Shown: piece by piece, positions 35,251-44,629 of the stretch
How the letters are laid out: every line of letters begins with the position of its first letter
Position numbering within the stretch: the first letter of the stretch is position 1
Assembly: GCF_019264485.1 (NCBI RefSeq)
Contig: NZ_JAHVAA010000011.1
Span: 496,001 to 560,000 of the forward strand
DNA length: 64,000 nucleotides
Direction of reading: 5' to 3'
Origin: Sediminibacterium sp.
Lineage (GTDB): Bacteria > Bacteroidota > Bacteroidia > Chitinophagales > Chitinophagaceae
Notes under the pieces: generated by a model
What the model was told of the DNA's origin: nothing
Seen by the model: the letters and a program-made list of their open reading frames with translations, nothing else
The model's database searches: none
Made by a program: the position numbers and the translations under genes

Positions 35251-35832
35251 TTATGATATTAATCGGTTTAGTGCGGCATATTGAAGCAACATAATGGTTT
35301 TGCCATCTTTTATTTCACCTGTTTCCATCATGGCAAGGGCTTTTGAAAAGGGAAGTTCTAATACTTCTATGTTTTCCTGCTCCTCAGCAACGCCACCCCC
35401 GTCTGATACTTTCATGTCTTTGGTATACGAGGCCACAAAAAAATACAGGATTTCGGTAACCGATCCGGGAGACATATAAGCTTCGAATACTTTTTTAACA
35501 TTCGATACTTTATAACCCGTTTCCTCTTCAGTTTCTCTTTTTATGCAATCTTCCGGGTTATCCTGGTCGAGTAAACCTGCGCAGGTTTCTATGAGCATAC
35601 CTGTTTCGTTGCCATTGATAAAACTGGGTAAACGAAACTGGCGGGTGAGAATTACCGTTTTATGTTCCTGATTATATAGCAGGATAGTGGCTCCATTACC
35701 CCGGTCATAAGCTTCCCTTTGCTGTTTTTTCCAGGTACCATTTTTCTCAAGTACTTCGTAGTGAATCTTTTTGAGAATATACCAGTTATCTGAAAGAATC
35801 TCTGTGTCAATAATCCGAACGCTTGGTTGCAT
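35251..35832 (-). CDS. nudK: NudK-type GDP-sugar pyrophosphatase
   Basis: 193 residues clearly related to NudK, a Nudix enzyme that cleaves GDP-mannose and related sugars. Shared segments are ILSDNWYILKKI, REAYDRGNGATILLYN, the NGNETGMLIETCAGLLD segment and the catalytic core KRETEEETGYK, then YMSPGSVTEILYFF and the end ELPFSKALAMMETGEIKDGK. The protein is cytoplasmic. It abuts the DinB-like gene upstream by 8 bases and shares its direction, so they are likely co-transcribed. Confidence 0.93.
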   Translation of the reverse strand: MQPSVRIIDTEILSDNWYILKKIHYEVLEKNGTWKKQQREAYDRGNGATILLYNQEHKTVILTRQFRLPSFINGNETGMLIETCAGLLDQDNPEDCIKRETEEETGYKVSNVKKVFEAYMSPGSVTEILYFFVASYTKDMKVSDGGGVAEEQENIEVLELPFSKALAMMETGEIKDGKTIMLLQYAALNRLIS

Positions 35833-35840
35833 ACCTGAAA

Positions 35841-36386
35841 TTATTTTGCTGAATGTTGTTGAGCCTCTTTTACAGCGTCAAGATAAGATTTACTACCTCC
35901 TTTGGGGATACTTAAAGATTGCCATGCTGAATCCTTAATCATCCTGCCTACATAAACAATCTGACCCACATGATATGGGTAATGCGCCAGTTGCCTGAGA
36001 ATTGCATCATACACTGTGAGTGGTTCGGTACGGATGGTTACTGTTTTCATCAGGTCTTCGGGTTGAAGCGTTTCCAGTGTCTCAAGGAGGCAGTTCCAGC
36101 CTTCGTTCCAAAAAGATAAGAGGTCTTCTTTACTCATGGAAACATGCTCAAATTCAGCATCTCTTTTCCGCCACTCTTTTTCACCGTCTTCGGTAAGAAA
36201 ATTGGTCCAACGGCTCAGCATATTACCATACATATGCTGAATGATTACGGCAATGGTATTGCTTTCTGCGGTAGGTTGGTAGAAGAAGTCTTTCTCTTCT
36301 AATTGTGCAAAAGTATTATCGCCAAGTTCTTTGTAATATTTAAAACGCTTGATGGTATCTTTTAAAAACCCCGATTCAAAACTCAT
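35841..36386 (-). CDS. DinB-superfamily protein (DUF1572)
   Basis: A 181-residue four-helix DinB-like protein. His51 in AVIIQHMYGNM and the pair in LRQLAHYPYHVGQIVYVGRM form the metal-binding triad typical of the superfamily. Relatives include thiol-dependent transferases and many uncharacterised proteins, so no reaction can be named. It is located between ggt and nudK on the same strand, with spacings of 22 and 8 bases; this could be a three-gene unit connected with thiol or glutathione handling, though that is only a guess. Confidence 0.85.
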   Translation of the reverse strand: MSFESGFLKDTIKRFKYYKELGDNTFAQLEEKDFFYQPTAESNTIAVIIQHMYGNMLSRWTNFLTEDGEKEWRKRDAEFEHVSMSKEDLLSFWNEGWNCLLETLETLQPEDLMKTVTIRTEPLTVYDAILRQLAHYPYHVGQIVYVGRMIKDSAWQSLSIPKGGSKSYLDAVKEAQQHSAK

Positions 36387-36408
36387 AGTCTGTTATTCTT
36401 TTATTAGT

Positions 36409-38130
36409 TTAAAAACCTGCAACGGAATCATCGCCTCTTTTATCGGCAACTGCTTCACGTTTGCCATTAGAGAGAATACGTATGCCTTCTGTTCTGCCGA
36501 TCGGACTTCTGTCTTTTATTCTGTAACCCATTGCTTCCAGTTGTTTTCGTGTTTCAGGAAGGAAGTCTCTTTCAATGGTAACTTCATCTGGCAGCCACTG
36601 GTGATGAAACTTGGGTTTATTAATGGCATTGTCCAGGTCCATATTAAAATCAATCAGGTTTACCAGTGCCTGGAATACAGATGTAGGAATGGTGGTACCG
36701 CCAGGGGTACCAATGGTGAGATAAGGTTTTTTATTTTTCAATACGAGTGTAGGGGTCATGGAACTTAACATTCTTTTACCCGGAACAATTGCATTGGCTT
36801 CACCACCCAAAGCGCCATACATATTTGGTACACCTGGTTTTACGCTGAAATCATCCATTTCATTATTGAGTAAAAAACCTGCACCACCTACTACTGTTCT
36901 GCTGCCATAACCACCGTTTAATGTAGTAGTTACTGCTACCAGGGTGCCTTGTGCATCAATTACACTCAGGTGAGTAGTTTCTTCACTCTGTTGAATCAGC
37001 CCTGCTTTTACCGTTGAACTGCTACCGGCTTTTTCTGGTTGATAATCCTGCATCCGTTTAGACAGATAAGCTTCGCTGATAAGTGTATCAACAGGTACTT
37101 TCCAGAAATCGGGGTCGCCAAGGTGCTCGGCACGATCGGCATAGGCTCTTCTTTCTGCTTCAATCATTAGCTGAACACTTTTTTGTGTTTGAAAACCATA
37201 ACTGCCCACCGGAAATTTCTCAATCATCTTAAGCATTTGTGCAATCAGTATACCCCCACTGCTGGGAGGGGAGAAACTGATGATATGATGCCCGCGATAA
37301 TCAAAATGAATGGGCTCCCTGAGTTTAGCGGTATAATTTTTCAGATCGTCATAACTAATGATGCCCTTTCCTCTTTGCATTTCTTCAACAATAAGTTTTG
37401 CAGTCTCGCCTCCATAAAAACCCTGTGCCCCATTTTTCTGCATGCGTTTTAAAGTGCCGGCTAACTCTTTCTGGAATAATGTATCACCAGCTTTCCATTT
37501 TTCCGTTTTTACAAAAGCAACAGGTTTTGTATTGTATTTGAGCAATGATTCTCTGGTACTGTTAAGAGAAACCGCTTCTCTCTCTGAAATAACAAACCCT
37601 TTTTCAGCGAGGTCTATAGCAGGTTGTATGAGTTTTGCAAAAGACAGTTTAGCATAGGGAAGTGTAGCAAATAAACCGGCAACAGTACCCGGTATACCAG
37701 ATGCGAGATGCCCGTTTTGTGAAAGTGAAATTTTTGCATTTCCATTTTCGTCGAGGTACATATCTCTCTGAGCGGCTGCAGGAGCTGCTTCGCGGTAATC
37801 AAGTCCAATGAGTTCACCGTCTTTTTTTCTGGCGAGTAAAAATCCGCCACCACCCAGATTGCCTGCTGCAGGATATACCACAGCCAATGCCAATTGTGTG
37901 GCAATTGCAGCGTCAAATGCATTTCCGCCCTGTTTCATGATCATTGCACCTACCTGACTTGCCAATGGATGAGCGCTTGATACTGCGGCTTTCTGATAAC
38001 TGGCTTTTTTTACGATAGCATAATTGTAAGGGTCGATGGCTTTCCCTTTACCAACTATTGAGGGAATACCCTGAGCAGTAACCGAAGCTGATATGAGTAA
38101 AAGGCCTGTATAACTCCACCATTTTTTCAT
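36409..38130 (-). CDS. ggt: Gamma-glutamyltranspeptidase
   Basis: Ggt cleaves the gamma-glutamyl bond of glutathione and similar compounds outside the cytoplasm. The 573-residue precursor has a signal peptide (MKKWWSYTGLLLISASVTAQ). It self-cleaves before a threonine, here Thr385 in SEETTHLSVID, into a large and a small subunit. Other conserved parts are QGGNAFDAAIATQLALAVVY, GGGGFLLARKKDGELIGLDY at 93-112, SPPSSGGIL at 287-295, LNNEMDDFS and the oxyanion loop KRMLSSMTPT. It is read leftward ahead of the DinB-like and nudK genes. Confidence 0.96.
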   Translation of the reverse strand: MKKWWSYTGLLLISASVTAQGIPSIVGKGKAIDPYNYAIVKKASYQKAAVSSAHPLASQVGAMIMKQGGNAFDAAIATQLALAVVYPAAGNLGGGGFLLARKKDGELIGLDYREAAPAAAQRDMYLDENGNAKISLSQNGHLASGIPGTVAGLFATLPYAKLSFAKLIQPAIDLAEKGFVISEREAVSLNSTRESLLKYNTKPVAFVKTEKWKAGDTLFQKELAGTLKRMQKNGAQGFYGGETAKLIVEEMQRGKGIISYDDLKNYTAKLREPIHFDYRGHHIISFSPPSSGGILIAQMLKMIEKFPVGSYGFQTQKSVQLMIEAERRAYADRAEHLGDPDFWKVPVDTLISEAYLSKRMQDYQPEKAGSSSTVKAGLIQQSEETTHLSVIDAQGTLVAVTTTLNGGYGSRTVVGGAGFLLNNEMDDFSVKPGVPNMYGALGGEANAIVPGKRMLSSMTPTLVLKNKKPYLTIGTPGGTTIPTSVFQALVNLIDFNMDLDNAINKPKFHHQWLPDEVTIERDFLPETRKQLEAMGYRIKDRSPIGRTEGIRILSNGKREAVADKRGDDSVAGF

Positions 38131-38255
38131 GGCAGAAAATTAGCACTTTTAACAGAGAACTGATATCAGAATAATTGCTGTCTGTATAAAAAAATGATAG
38201 AATCTGGTCAGATACCTCTATTTCTTTGCTACTTTCACGACTCATTTATCGTAAT

Positions 38256-40754
38256 ATGAAACCTTTCATTACTTTTTTATCATTCCTGTTGCTTGTATCA
38301 GCAACAGTTGCACAAAATGTACCCAGCCCGGAAAACTACCTGGGTTATAAAGTGGGGACACGTTATACACGTCACCACAAGATTGTGGAATATTTTAATG
38401 CGGTTGCAAAAGCCAGACCCGATATGGTGAAGCTGGAGCAATACGGATTTACCAATGAGGGCCGCGAACTGATGCTGGCTTTTGTGGGTTCACCTGAGAA
38501 TATACAAAGACTCGAAGCCATTCGTTTGAATAACCTGAGACTGGCAGGGGTAAGCCGCGACAGGGCAGCACCGGTTTTGGAAGGAGCACCTGCAATTGTA
38601 TGGCTGAGCTATAATGTACATGGTAATGAACCCTCATCTTCTGAAGCGGCATTGCTCATGATTCATGCATTAACAGATCCATCCAATGCCAAAACAAAAG
38701 AATGGTTAAAAAACACCATCGTTGTTGTAGATCCCTGTATCAACCCCGATGGGCGTGACCGTTATGTTAACTGGTTTAATTCAATGGTGGGCGATAAACT
38801 GAATGCTCATCCCATGGCGAGGGAACATGCAGAACCATGGCCTGGTGGAAGAAGCAACCACTATAATTTCGACTTGAACCGCGACTGGGCCTGGCAAACA
38901 CAGGTTGAAACCCAGCAACGCCTGAAAAGATACAATGCATGGTTACCACAGGTACATGTAGATTTTCATGAGCAGGGGTATAATTCACCCTATTATTTTG
39001 CTCCCGCTGCACAACCCTTCCACGAAGTAATTACCGGCTGGCAACGCGATTTTCAGGAACTTATCGGTAGAAACAATGCTTCTTATTTTGATAAAAATGG
39101 CTGGTTGTTTTTTACCAAAGAAAGTTTTGATCTTTTATACCCTGCTTACGGAGACAGTTATCCTATTTATAATGGGGCCATTGGTATGACTTACGAGCAA
39201 GGGGGTCATAGCAGAGGTGGTTTGGGAGTCGTTACTTCTGATGGTGATACACTTACGTTGGTTGACCGTGCCACACACCATTTTACAACTGGACTGTCGA
39301 CTGTAGAAACATCGAGCAGGAACCAGCAGAAACTGATGGCTGAATTCAAAAAATATTTTGATGATGGTCGCTCGGGTAAAATTGGTGAATACAAAACTTA
39401 TGTATTAACAGCAGCCGATCAGCATAAATTAAATGCCGTAATTACCCTGCTGGAAAAAAATGGTATTGAATGGGGAACTGTGAGTAATAAAAACTTCAAA
39501 GGGTTTAATTATTTTACCGGTAAAGAAGAAAGTTTTACGGATGAAGGATTCAATATTGCAGTGAGTGCCCATCAACCCAAAGCGGTGATGGCGAAAGTGT
39601 TACTGGAGCCTAAAACAGTTGTGAATGATTCAAATACATATGATATCACTACCTGGTCGTTGCCCTATGCTTATGGAGTGAAAGGATATGCAGTAAAAGA
39701 AAAACTTGATCTGGGTAATGACTGGAAACAGCCGGTTATTCAGTCTGTTAACTCTACATATGGTTTATTGGTTCCGTATACTTCATTCAACAGTGCCAAA
39801 CTACTGGCTGAGTTGTTGAAAAACAATGTAAAAGTTCGCTTTGCAGAAAAACCCTTTAAATACAGAAATAAAAATTACGACAGGGGTACACTGATTGTTT
39901 TGAAAACAGGAAACGGAACTGTAAACTGGAACGCAGTCACGAATGCAGCCTGCGTAAAATTTGGGGTACAGGCCGATGTGGTGGAGACAGGTTTTATGGA
40001 TCAGGGAGCTGATTTCGGTTCTTCAGATATTAAAAATATCAGTGAAGCACCCAAAGTAGCGCTGCTTACCGGTGATCAGGCATCTTCTCTGGGTGCTGGT
40101 GAAGTATGGCATTATTTTGAAAGAATGTTGGAGTATCCGATTACACTGATTAATGGTTCAGATCTGGGTCGCATAAACCTGAAAGATTTTAATGTAATCA
40201 TCGCTCCGGATGGTTTTTTCCGTACACTTGGAGAAAAAGCGGGCGCTGATCGCTTGAAAGATTTTGTACGTGGCGGTGGTAAAATCATTGCAATGGAAGG
40301 ATCTGTTTCTGCCATGGCAAGTGAATGGGGATTGAAAACAAAAACAGACAAGGATGAAGAAAAAGGTGATTACCTCGATGTAAAAAAATATGGAGAAAGA
40401 GAGCGCAGTTATCTTCCTAATGCTATTCCTGGTGCCATCTTTAAAATGGATCTGGATAATACGCATCCATTAGGTTTTGGGTATCCCGATTTTTATTATA
40501 CACTGAAACAGGACGGTACTTTATATGAGTTTATGAAAGGTGGCTGGAATGTTGGTGTACTGAAAAAAGAAGCATATGTAACCGGTGTTGCCGGAACCAA
40601 AGTAAAGAATAAACTGAAAGATGGTATGTTGTTCGGTGTTCAGAATATGGGTTCAGGATCGGTAGTGTTCCTGACAGAAAATCCATTGTTCAGGAATTTC
40701 TGGGAGAACGGTAAACTTTTAATTGCCAACGCTGTTTTCTTAGTTGGACAATAA
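38256..40754 (+). CDS. Secreted M14 zinc carboxypeptidase
   Basis: Starting at ATG 38256 the protein has 832 residues with a signal peptide (MKPFITFLSFLLLVSATVAQ). The N-terminal M14 domain has the zinc motif HGNE with His122 and Glu125, NPDGRDRYVN, FDLNRDWAWQTQVETQ with the substrate arginine, and His238 in VDFHEQGYNSPYYF as third ligand. A C-terminal half of about 400 residues includes a Rossmann-like segment (VALLTGDQASSLGAGEVWHY and GGGKIIAMEGS) resembling a glutamine-amidotransferase-like fold. Large two-part M14 proteins of this form are common in Bacteroidota. It is divergent from ggt, which also handles peptides, and ends with a terminator. Confidence 0.9.
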   Translation: MKPFITFLSFLLLVSATVAQNVPSPENYLGYKVGTRYTRHHKIVEYFNAVAKARPDMVKLEQYGFTNEGRELMLAFVGSPENIQRLEAIRLNNLRLAGVSRDRAAPVLEGAPAIVWLSYNVHGNEPSSSEAALLMIHALTDPSNAKTKEWLKNTIVVVDPCINPDGRDRYVNWFNSMVGDKLNAHPMAREHAEPWPGGRSNHYNFDLNRDWAWQTQVETQQRLKRYNAWLPQVHVDFHEQGYNSPYYFAPAAQPFHEVITGWQRDFQELIGRNNASYFDKNGWLFFTKESFDLLYPAYGDSYPIYNGAIGMTYEQGGHSRGGLGVVTSDGDTLTLVDRATHHFTTGLSTVETSSRNQQKLMAEFKKYFDDGRSGKIGEYKTYVLTAADQHKLNAVITLLEKNGIEWGTVSNKNFKGFNYFTGKEESFTDEGFNIAVSAHQPKAVMAKVLLEPKTVVNDSNTYDITTWSLPYAYGVKGYAVKEKLDLGNDWKQPVIQSVNSTYGLLVPYTSFNSAKLLAELLKNNVKVRFAEKPFKYRNKNYDRGTLIVLKTGNGTVNWNAVTNAACVKFGVQADVVETGFMDQGADFGSSDIKNISEAPKVALLTGDQASSLGAGEVWHYFERMLEYPITLINGSDLGRINLKDFNVIIAPDGFFRTLGEKAGADRLKDFVRGGGKIIAMEGSVSAMASEWGLKTKTDKDEEKGDYLDVKKYGERERSYLPNAIPGAIFKMDLDNTHPLGFGYPDFYYTLKQDGTLYEFMKGGWNVGVLKKEAYVTGVAGTKVKNKLKDGMLFGVQNMGSGSVVFLTENPLFRNFWENGKLLIANAVFLVGQ

Positions 40755-40761
40755 TAGTCAG

Positions 40762-40796
40762 AAGGCCGTCGCGATTAAATCCCGACGGCCTTTTTT
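40762..40796 (+). terminator. Intrinsic terminator after the carboxypeptidase gene
   Basis: AAGGCCGTCG pairs with CGACGGCCTT across an eleven-base loop, with six Ts at 40791-40796. It means the next gene cannot start at the in-frame ATG at 40744. Confidence 0.93.
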
Positions 40797-40806
40797 ATAC
40801 TTCTAT

Positions 40807-41673
40807 ATGCCTAAAAGCAGGATCGGAAAGTTCATGAAAACAACAGGAATTGTATTGTTGCTCATACTCATTGCCTGGGTAATTGTGGGGGAGAGTTGTA
40901 TGAAGTTTCGGATCAGCGATGAAGCAGCTACTGAAAAATTTAATAAAGCGGGTGTTTCATTAACCATTCGAAGATTATCTGTCAACCATCGCACACTGCA
41001 TTATGTGAAAACAGGATCGGATAGTTTGCCGACCATCGTATTTGTGCATGGTTCTCCCGGATCATGGAATGCTTTTGAAGATTATATGCGTGATCCGGTA
41101 CTTTTAAAAAAATACCGGATGATATCGGTAGATCGCCCCGGATTTGGCTATAGCGATTTCAGGGATGCGCTAAACCTGCAGGACCAGTCCTTAATCATCA
41201 ATGCCCTGTTTGCCAGGGAAACAAATGGAAAGCCTGTATACCTTGTCGGACATTCATTGGGTGGCCCATTAATTATTCAGATGGCAGTTGATAAGCCTGG
41301 CTATTTTGATGCATTGGTTATACTTGCCGGTTCAATTGACCCGAAATTGGAGCAACCAGAGAAGTGGAGGCCTTTCCTGATGAATAATCCATTGAAATTC
41401 CTGGTACCTGGTGCTATGCGCCCATCGAATGATGAACTCTGGTACCTGAAAAAAGATCTGAAAATACTGGCTCCACAGATGTCTGTAGTAAATACAAGGA
41501 TTTATGTGGTGCATGGTGATAAAGATATATTGGTGCCTTATGCTAATATGAATTTCGCCGTTAAAACCTTTACCAATGCCCGCAGCCTCGATACTTTAAC
41601 CCTGCCCCGGGCTAATCATTTTATTCCCTGGAGTCATTACAAGACGGTAAGGTCGGTATTGTTAAAGCTATAG
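40807..41673 (+). CDS. Membrane-anchored alpha/beta hydrolase
   Basis: The start at 40807 (MPKSRIGKFMKTTGIVLLLI) or 40834 gives about 288 or 279 residues; a single N-terminal membrane segment (about 11-28) anchors the protein. The hydrolase domain has the oxyanion motif FVHGSPGSW, DRPGFGYSD, the nucleophile elbow GHSLGG, the aspartate in VVHGDKDILVPY and the histidine in PRANHFIPWSHY, so the triad is complete. The substrate is not predictable. No clear promoter is visible beyond TATACTTC after the terminator. Confidence 0.88.
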   Translation: MPKSRIGKFMKTTGIVLLLILIAWVIVGESCMKFRISDEAATEKFNKAGVSLTIRRLSVNHRTLHYVKTGSDSLPTIVFVHGSPGSWNAFEDYMRDPVLLKKYRMISVDRPGFGYSDFRDALNLQDQSLIINALFARETNGKPVYLVGHSLGGPLIIQMAVDKPGYFDALVILAGSIDPKLEQPEKWRPFLMNNPLKFLVPGAMRPSNDELWYLKKDLKILAPQMSVVNTRIYVVHGDKDILVPYANMNFAVKTFTNARSLDTLTLPRANHFIPWSHYKTVRSVLLKL

Positions 41674-41750
41674 CCTTTCACCGATTTTTGTTTGAATGGT
41701 GTGTCATATCATCTCACAGCCTTTATCTTCGTTAGCACCATTTCTGTCGT

Positions 41751-44348
41751 ATGAAAAAAAATATTGCACTGCTTTTCTTGTCAAGCTGTTTTTTTATAGG
41801 GGTAATTCAGGCACAGATTGTTCCGGTAACAGCCAGTTCTGCTGATATCTACCAGCAATTAAAAAAACTGAATGTACTGGGTTCTGTGCTGTATATCGCG
41901 GCACATCCGGATGACGAAAACAATGGATTATTGCCATATCTCGCCAAAGAAAAATTATATCGAACGGCCTATCTGAGTCTCACCCGCGGCGATGGTGGTC
42001 AAAACCTGATTGGACCTGAGCAGGGTATTGAGTTGGGCATGATCAGAACGCATGAATTAATGGCGGCAAGAGCTATTGATGGGTCGGAACAGTATTTTAC
42101 CCGGGCTTATGAATTTGGTTTTAGTAAGAGTTCGGAAGAAGCATTACGTGTATGGGATAGAGGACAGGTGTTGGCAGACGTGGTTTGGATGATACGCACA
42201 TTACAACCGGATATCATTATTGCCCGTTTTCCGCCCGATGCAAGAGCGGGGCATGGACACCATGCTGCATCAGCCATCATAGCAGAAGAGGCATATAAAG
42301 TGGCTGCAGACTCTACAAAGTTTACAGAACATTTTAAATATGGTGTAAAACCCTGGAAAGCAAAACGGTTACTCTGGAACACTTTTAATTTTGGAAGAAC
42401 CAACACTACCAGCGAGAACCAGTTAAAAATGGAAGTAGGCGCCTACAACCCATTGCTTGGTAAAAGCTATGGTGAATTGGGTGGTGAAGCAAGAAGTATG
42501 CACAAAAGCCAGGCTGAAGGCAGACCCAGAAGAAGAGGTGAAGTATTTGAATACTTTGTTCATGTTGCCGGAGACTCTGCCAAAACAGATGTTATGGAAG
42601 GGGTGAATACCAGCTGGTCAAGATTAAAAAAAGGAAGAGAAGTGGCTGTTGTAAATTCACAGGGAAAAGAAATAACCCTGCAACTATCTACAGAGGCAGA
42701 TATTAACCAGATACAAAATACAATTCAGGAAATCATCGATCAATACGATTTCAAACAGCCTCATAAATCGGTGCCAAGGCTTACTCAGTTGTATAAACAT
42801 ATGTTGAATAAAATGCCCGATGGTCCCTGGCGCTCACAGAAACTCAAAGAAATACAGGCAATCATAGAATTTGCGTCGGGTTTATTTGTGGAAGCTTTTA
42901 CCCAGCAGGAAACAGCTTTAAAAGGCGATAGTGTACGGGTGAATTTCTTTGTTAATAAAAGAACCGACGTAAATGCCAAAATCAGGTCCATGCGTTTTAT
43001 AGGCGAAGAAGATACAGTAGTAATGCAGCCGACAGAAAAAAACAGAAACTATCAATACGCTCGAATACTGGTTGCCAATAAAGGACCTGAATTTACACAG
43101 CCCTATTGGCTTAGTAAAACTAAAGTCAGGGATGGTATGTTTGTGGTAGAGGATCAGCAGGATATTGGCAAGGCCTGGAGTGACCCAATTTTTGCAGTAA
43201 ACTTTGATATTGAAATAGAAGGTGTTCTTTTTCAGGTACAGAGACCGGTTTTGTATAAGTATGTAGACGCAGAAAGAGGAGAACTCTATCAGCCTTTTGT
43301 AATTGTTCCTCATATTGAAGTATATATGGGTTCAACAGTAGTGCTATTAAATGTTAAAGATGAAACCGGAAGGAACAGAGCAGATTCTATGTTGCATGTA
43401 GTGTATCGCTCAAATTTTTCACAACAGAATGTAACGACTACATTGAATATCCGTCAGGAGTCAATAAAACCCGTATTTAGCCGGGAGCAAAGAAATTTCG
43501 TAAAGGGGCAGCGTCAGGTGGTGAATGTACCCATTGCCAGGGTGTATAATCCAAATGCTTCAGCCCAGTATATGGAAGCCACAATCAGTATAGTTCCGCC
43601 GGGAGGGCGTGTGTTGAATTTTTCAGATTATTTCAAGTCGATTCATTACGATCATATTCCCAATATCAATTATGCTTTTCGTGATCATGTAAAAATTCTG
43701 AAGGAAGAGATTAAGGTAAGAGGAAAGAAAGTAGGATATATTCCTGGTTCAGGTGATATGATGCCGGAAGCATTAAAACAATTGGGTTACGAAGTAAGAG
43801 CACTGAATGATGCAGACATTAACGACGAGAACCTGCAGCAATTTGATGCAATTGTAACAGGAGTAAGGGCTTATAATCTGAATGAATGGCTTACCGGCAA
43901 ATATGATGTGATGATGCGTTATGTGGAAAGAGGGGGTAACCTTATTGTACAGTATAACAGAAACCAGGGTGGTGTTCCATCTCCAAAGATGGGCCCTTAT
44001 CCGTTTCAGATATCTTCTAACCGTGTTACGGAAGAAGATGCGGAAGTAAGGTTTGCAATACCAGATCATCCGGTATTGAATTTTCCGAATAAAATCGGTA
44101 GTAATGATTTCGTAGATTGGGTACAGGAAAGAAGTACCTATCAGGCCGATCAGGCCGATAGTCGTTACCAATCTCCCTTATCTATGAATGATACCGGTGA
44201 AAAAGCCAGTAGCGGAAGTTTGATTACAACAGCTTATGGCAAGGGAAATTTTGCTTATGTAAGCCTGGTCATGTTCAGGCAATTGCCTGCCGGTAATGCA
44301 GGAGCTTTTAAAATACTGGCAAACCTGATTGCCATGCCCAAACATTGA
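41751..44348 (+). CDS. PIG-L/LmbE-family deacetylase with large C-terminal region
   Basis: An exported protein of 865 residues, signal peptide MKKNIALLFLSSCFFIGVIQ. The N-terminal PIG-L domain has the zinc motif AHPDDE at 51-56 and GHGHHAASAI near 167-176, and it resembles enzymes that remove N-acetyl groups from sugars. The remaining 600 or so residues form beta-rich domains and a last Rossmann-like segment (GYIPGSGDMMPEALKQLGY, RGGNLIVQYNRNQGG) similar in style to the C-terminal part of the M14 protein at 38256. It is followed after 4 bases by a 47-residue membrane peptide gene and the symporter genes, so deacetylation and uptake may be linked (inference). TATCTTCG upstream is a likely -7 variant. 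Confidence 0.9.
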   Translation: MKKNIALLFLSSCFFIGVIQAQIVPVTASSADIYQQLKKLNVLGSVLYIAAHPDDENNGLLPYLAKEKLYRTAYLSLTRGDGGQNLIGPEQGIELGMIRTHELMAARAIDGSEQYFTRAYEFGFSKSSEEALRVWDRGQVLADVVWMIRTLQPDIIIARFPPDARAGHGHHAASAIIAEEAYKVAADSTKFTEHFKYGVKPWKAKRLLWNTFNFGRTNTTSENQLKMEVGAYNPLLGKSYGELGGEARSMHKSQAEGRPRRRGEVFEYFVHVAGDSAKTDVMEGVNTSWSRLKKGREVAVVNSQGKEITLQLSTEADINQIQNTIQEIIDQYDFKQPHKSVPRLTQLYKHMLNKMPDGPWRSQKLKEIQAIIEFASGLFVEAFTQQETALKGDSVRVNFFVNKRTDVNAKIRSMRFIGEEDTVVMQPTEKNRNYQYARILVANKGPEFTQPYWLSKTKVRDGMFVVEDQQDIGKAWSDPIFAVNFDIEIEGVLFQVQRPVLYKYVDAERGELYQPFVIVPHIEVYMGSTVVLLNVKDETGRNRADSMLHVVYRSNFSQQNVTTTLNIRQESIKPVFSREQRNFVKGQRQVVNVPIARVYNPNASAQYMEATISIVPPGGRVLNFSDYFKSIHYDHIPNINYAFRDHVKILKEEIKVRGKKVGYIPGSGDMMPEALKQLGYEVRALNDADINDENLQQFDAIVTGVRAYNLNEWLTGKYDVMMRYVERGGNLIVQYNRNQGGVPSPKMGPYPFQISSNRVTEEDAEVRFAIPDHPVLNFPNKIGSNDFVDWVQERSTYQADQADSRYQSPLSMNDTGEKASSGSLITTAYGKGNFAYVSLVMFRQLPAGNAGAFKILANLIAMPKH

Positions 44349-44352
44349 TACT

Positions 44353-44496
44353 ATGAAGCAGAGAAGACAGATAGGAATATTTACGATTGTACTGATTGGT
44401 GTGGGTGTAGGCTTGCTCATTAAAAATGTAAAAATTGGGTTGCTGATAGGGTTGGGTCTGGGTTTATTTGCCGGCAGCCTCATCAGAAACAGGTAA
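44353..44496 (+). CDS. 47-residue glycine-rich membrane micro-protein
   Basis: ATG 44353 opens a 47-residue frame, MKQRRQIGIFTIVLIGVGVG, then LLIKNVKIGLLIGLGLGLFA, ending GSLIRNR. The positive ends and two short glycine-rich hydrophobic stretches suggest a hairpin in the inner membrane. It begins 4 bases after the deacetylase stop and precedes another micro-protein and a symporter, so all four are probably one transcription unit. No known family is recognised. Confidence 0.7.
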   Translation: MKQRRQIGIFTIVLIGVGVGLLIKNVKIGLLIGLGLGLFAGSLIRNR

Positions 44497-44509
44497 TAAT
44501 TGTGTCATC

Positions 44510-44629
44510 ATGGAACCAAAAGAAAAAATACCCTTGTTTAAGAGCTGGAAAAAATGGTATTTGTTTGTACTGTTTTTCTTGCTTGGATTGATTGTATTTT
44601 TTCAATGGCTTACTAAAACCTATGCATGA
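44510..44629 (+). CDS. 39-residue single-span micro-protein coupled to the symporter
   Basis: The frame MEPKEKIPLFKSWKKWYLFV continuing LFFLLGLIVFFQWLTKTYA has a short charged cytoplasmic end and one membrane span. Its stop codon overlaps the symporter's ATG (ATGA at 44626), so translation is coupled. Small single-span proteins with a KxWxxWY motif precede sodium/solute symporter genes in many Bacteroidota, as I recall, which supports a structural role with the transporter. Confidence 0.8.
   Translation: MEPKEKIPLFKSWKKWYLFVLFFLLGLIVFFQWLTKTYA

Noticed and set aside
40744..40806. Upstream ATG extension of the alpha/beta hydrolase gene
   Set aside because: The extension translates the terminator at 40762-40796 and overlaps the preceding stop codon.
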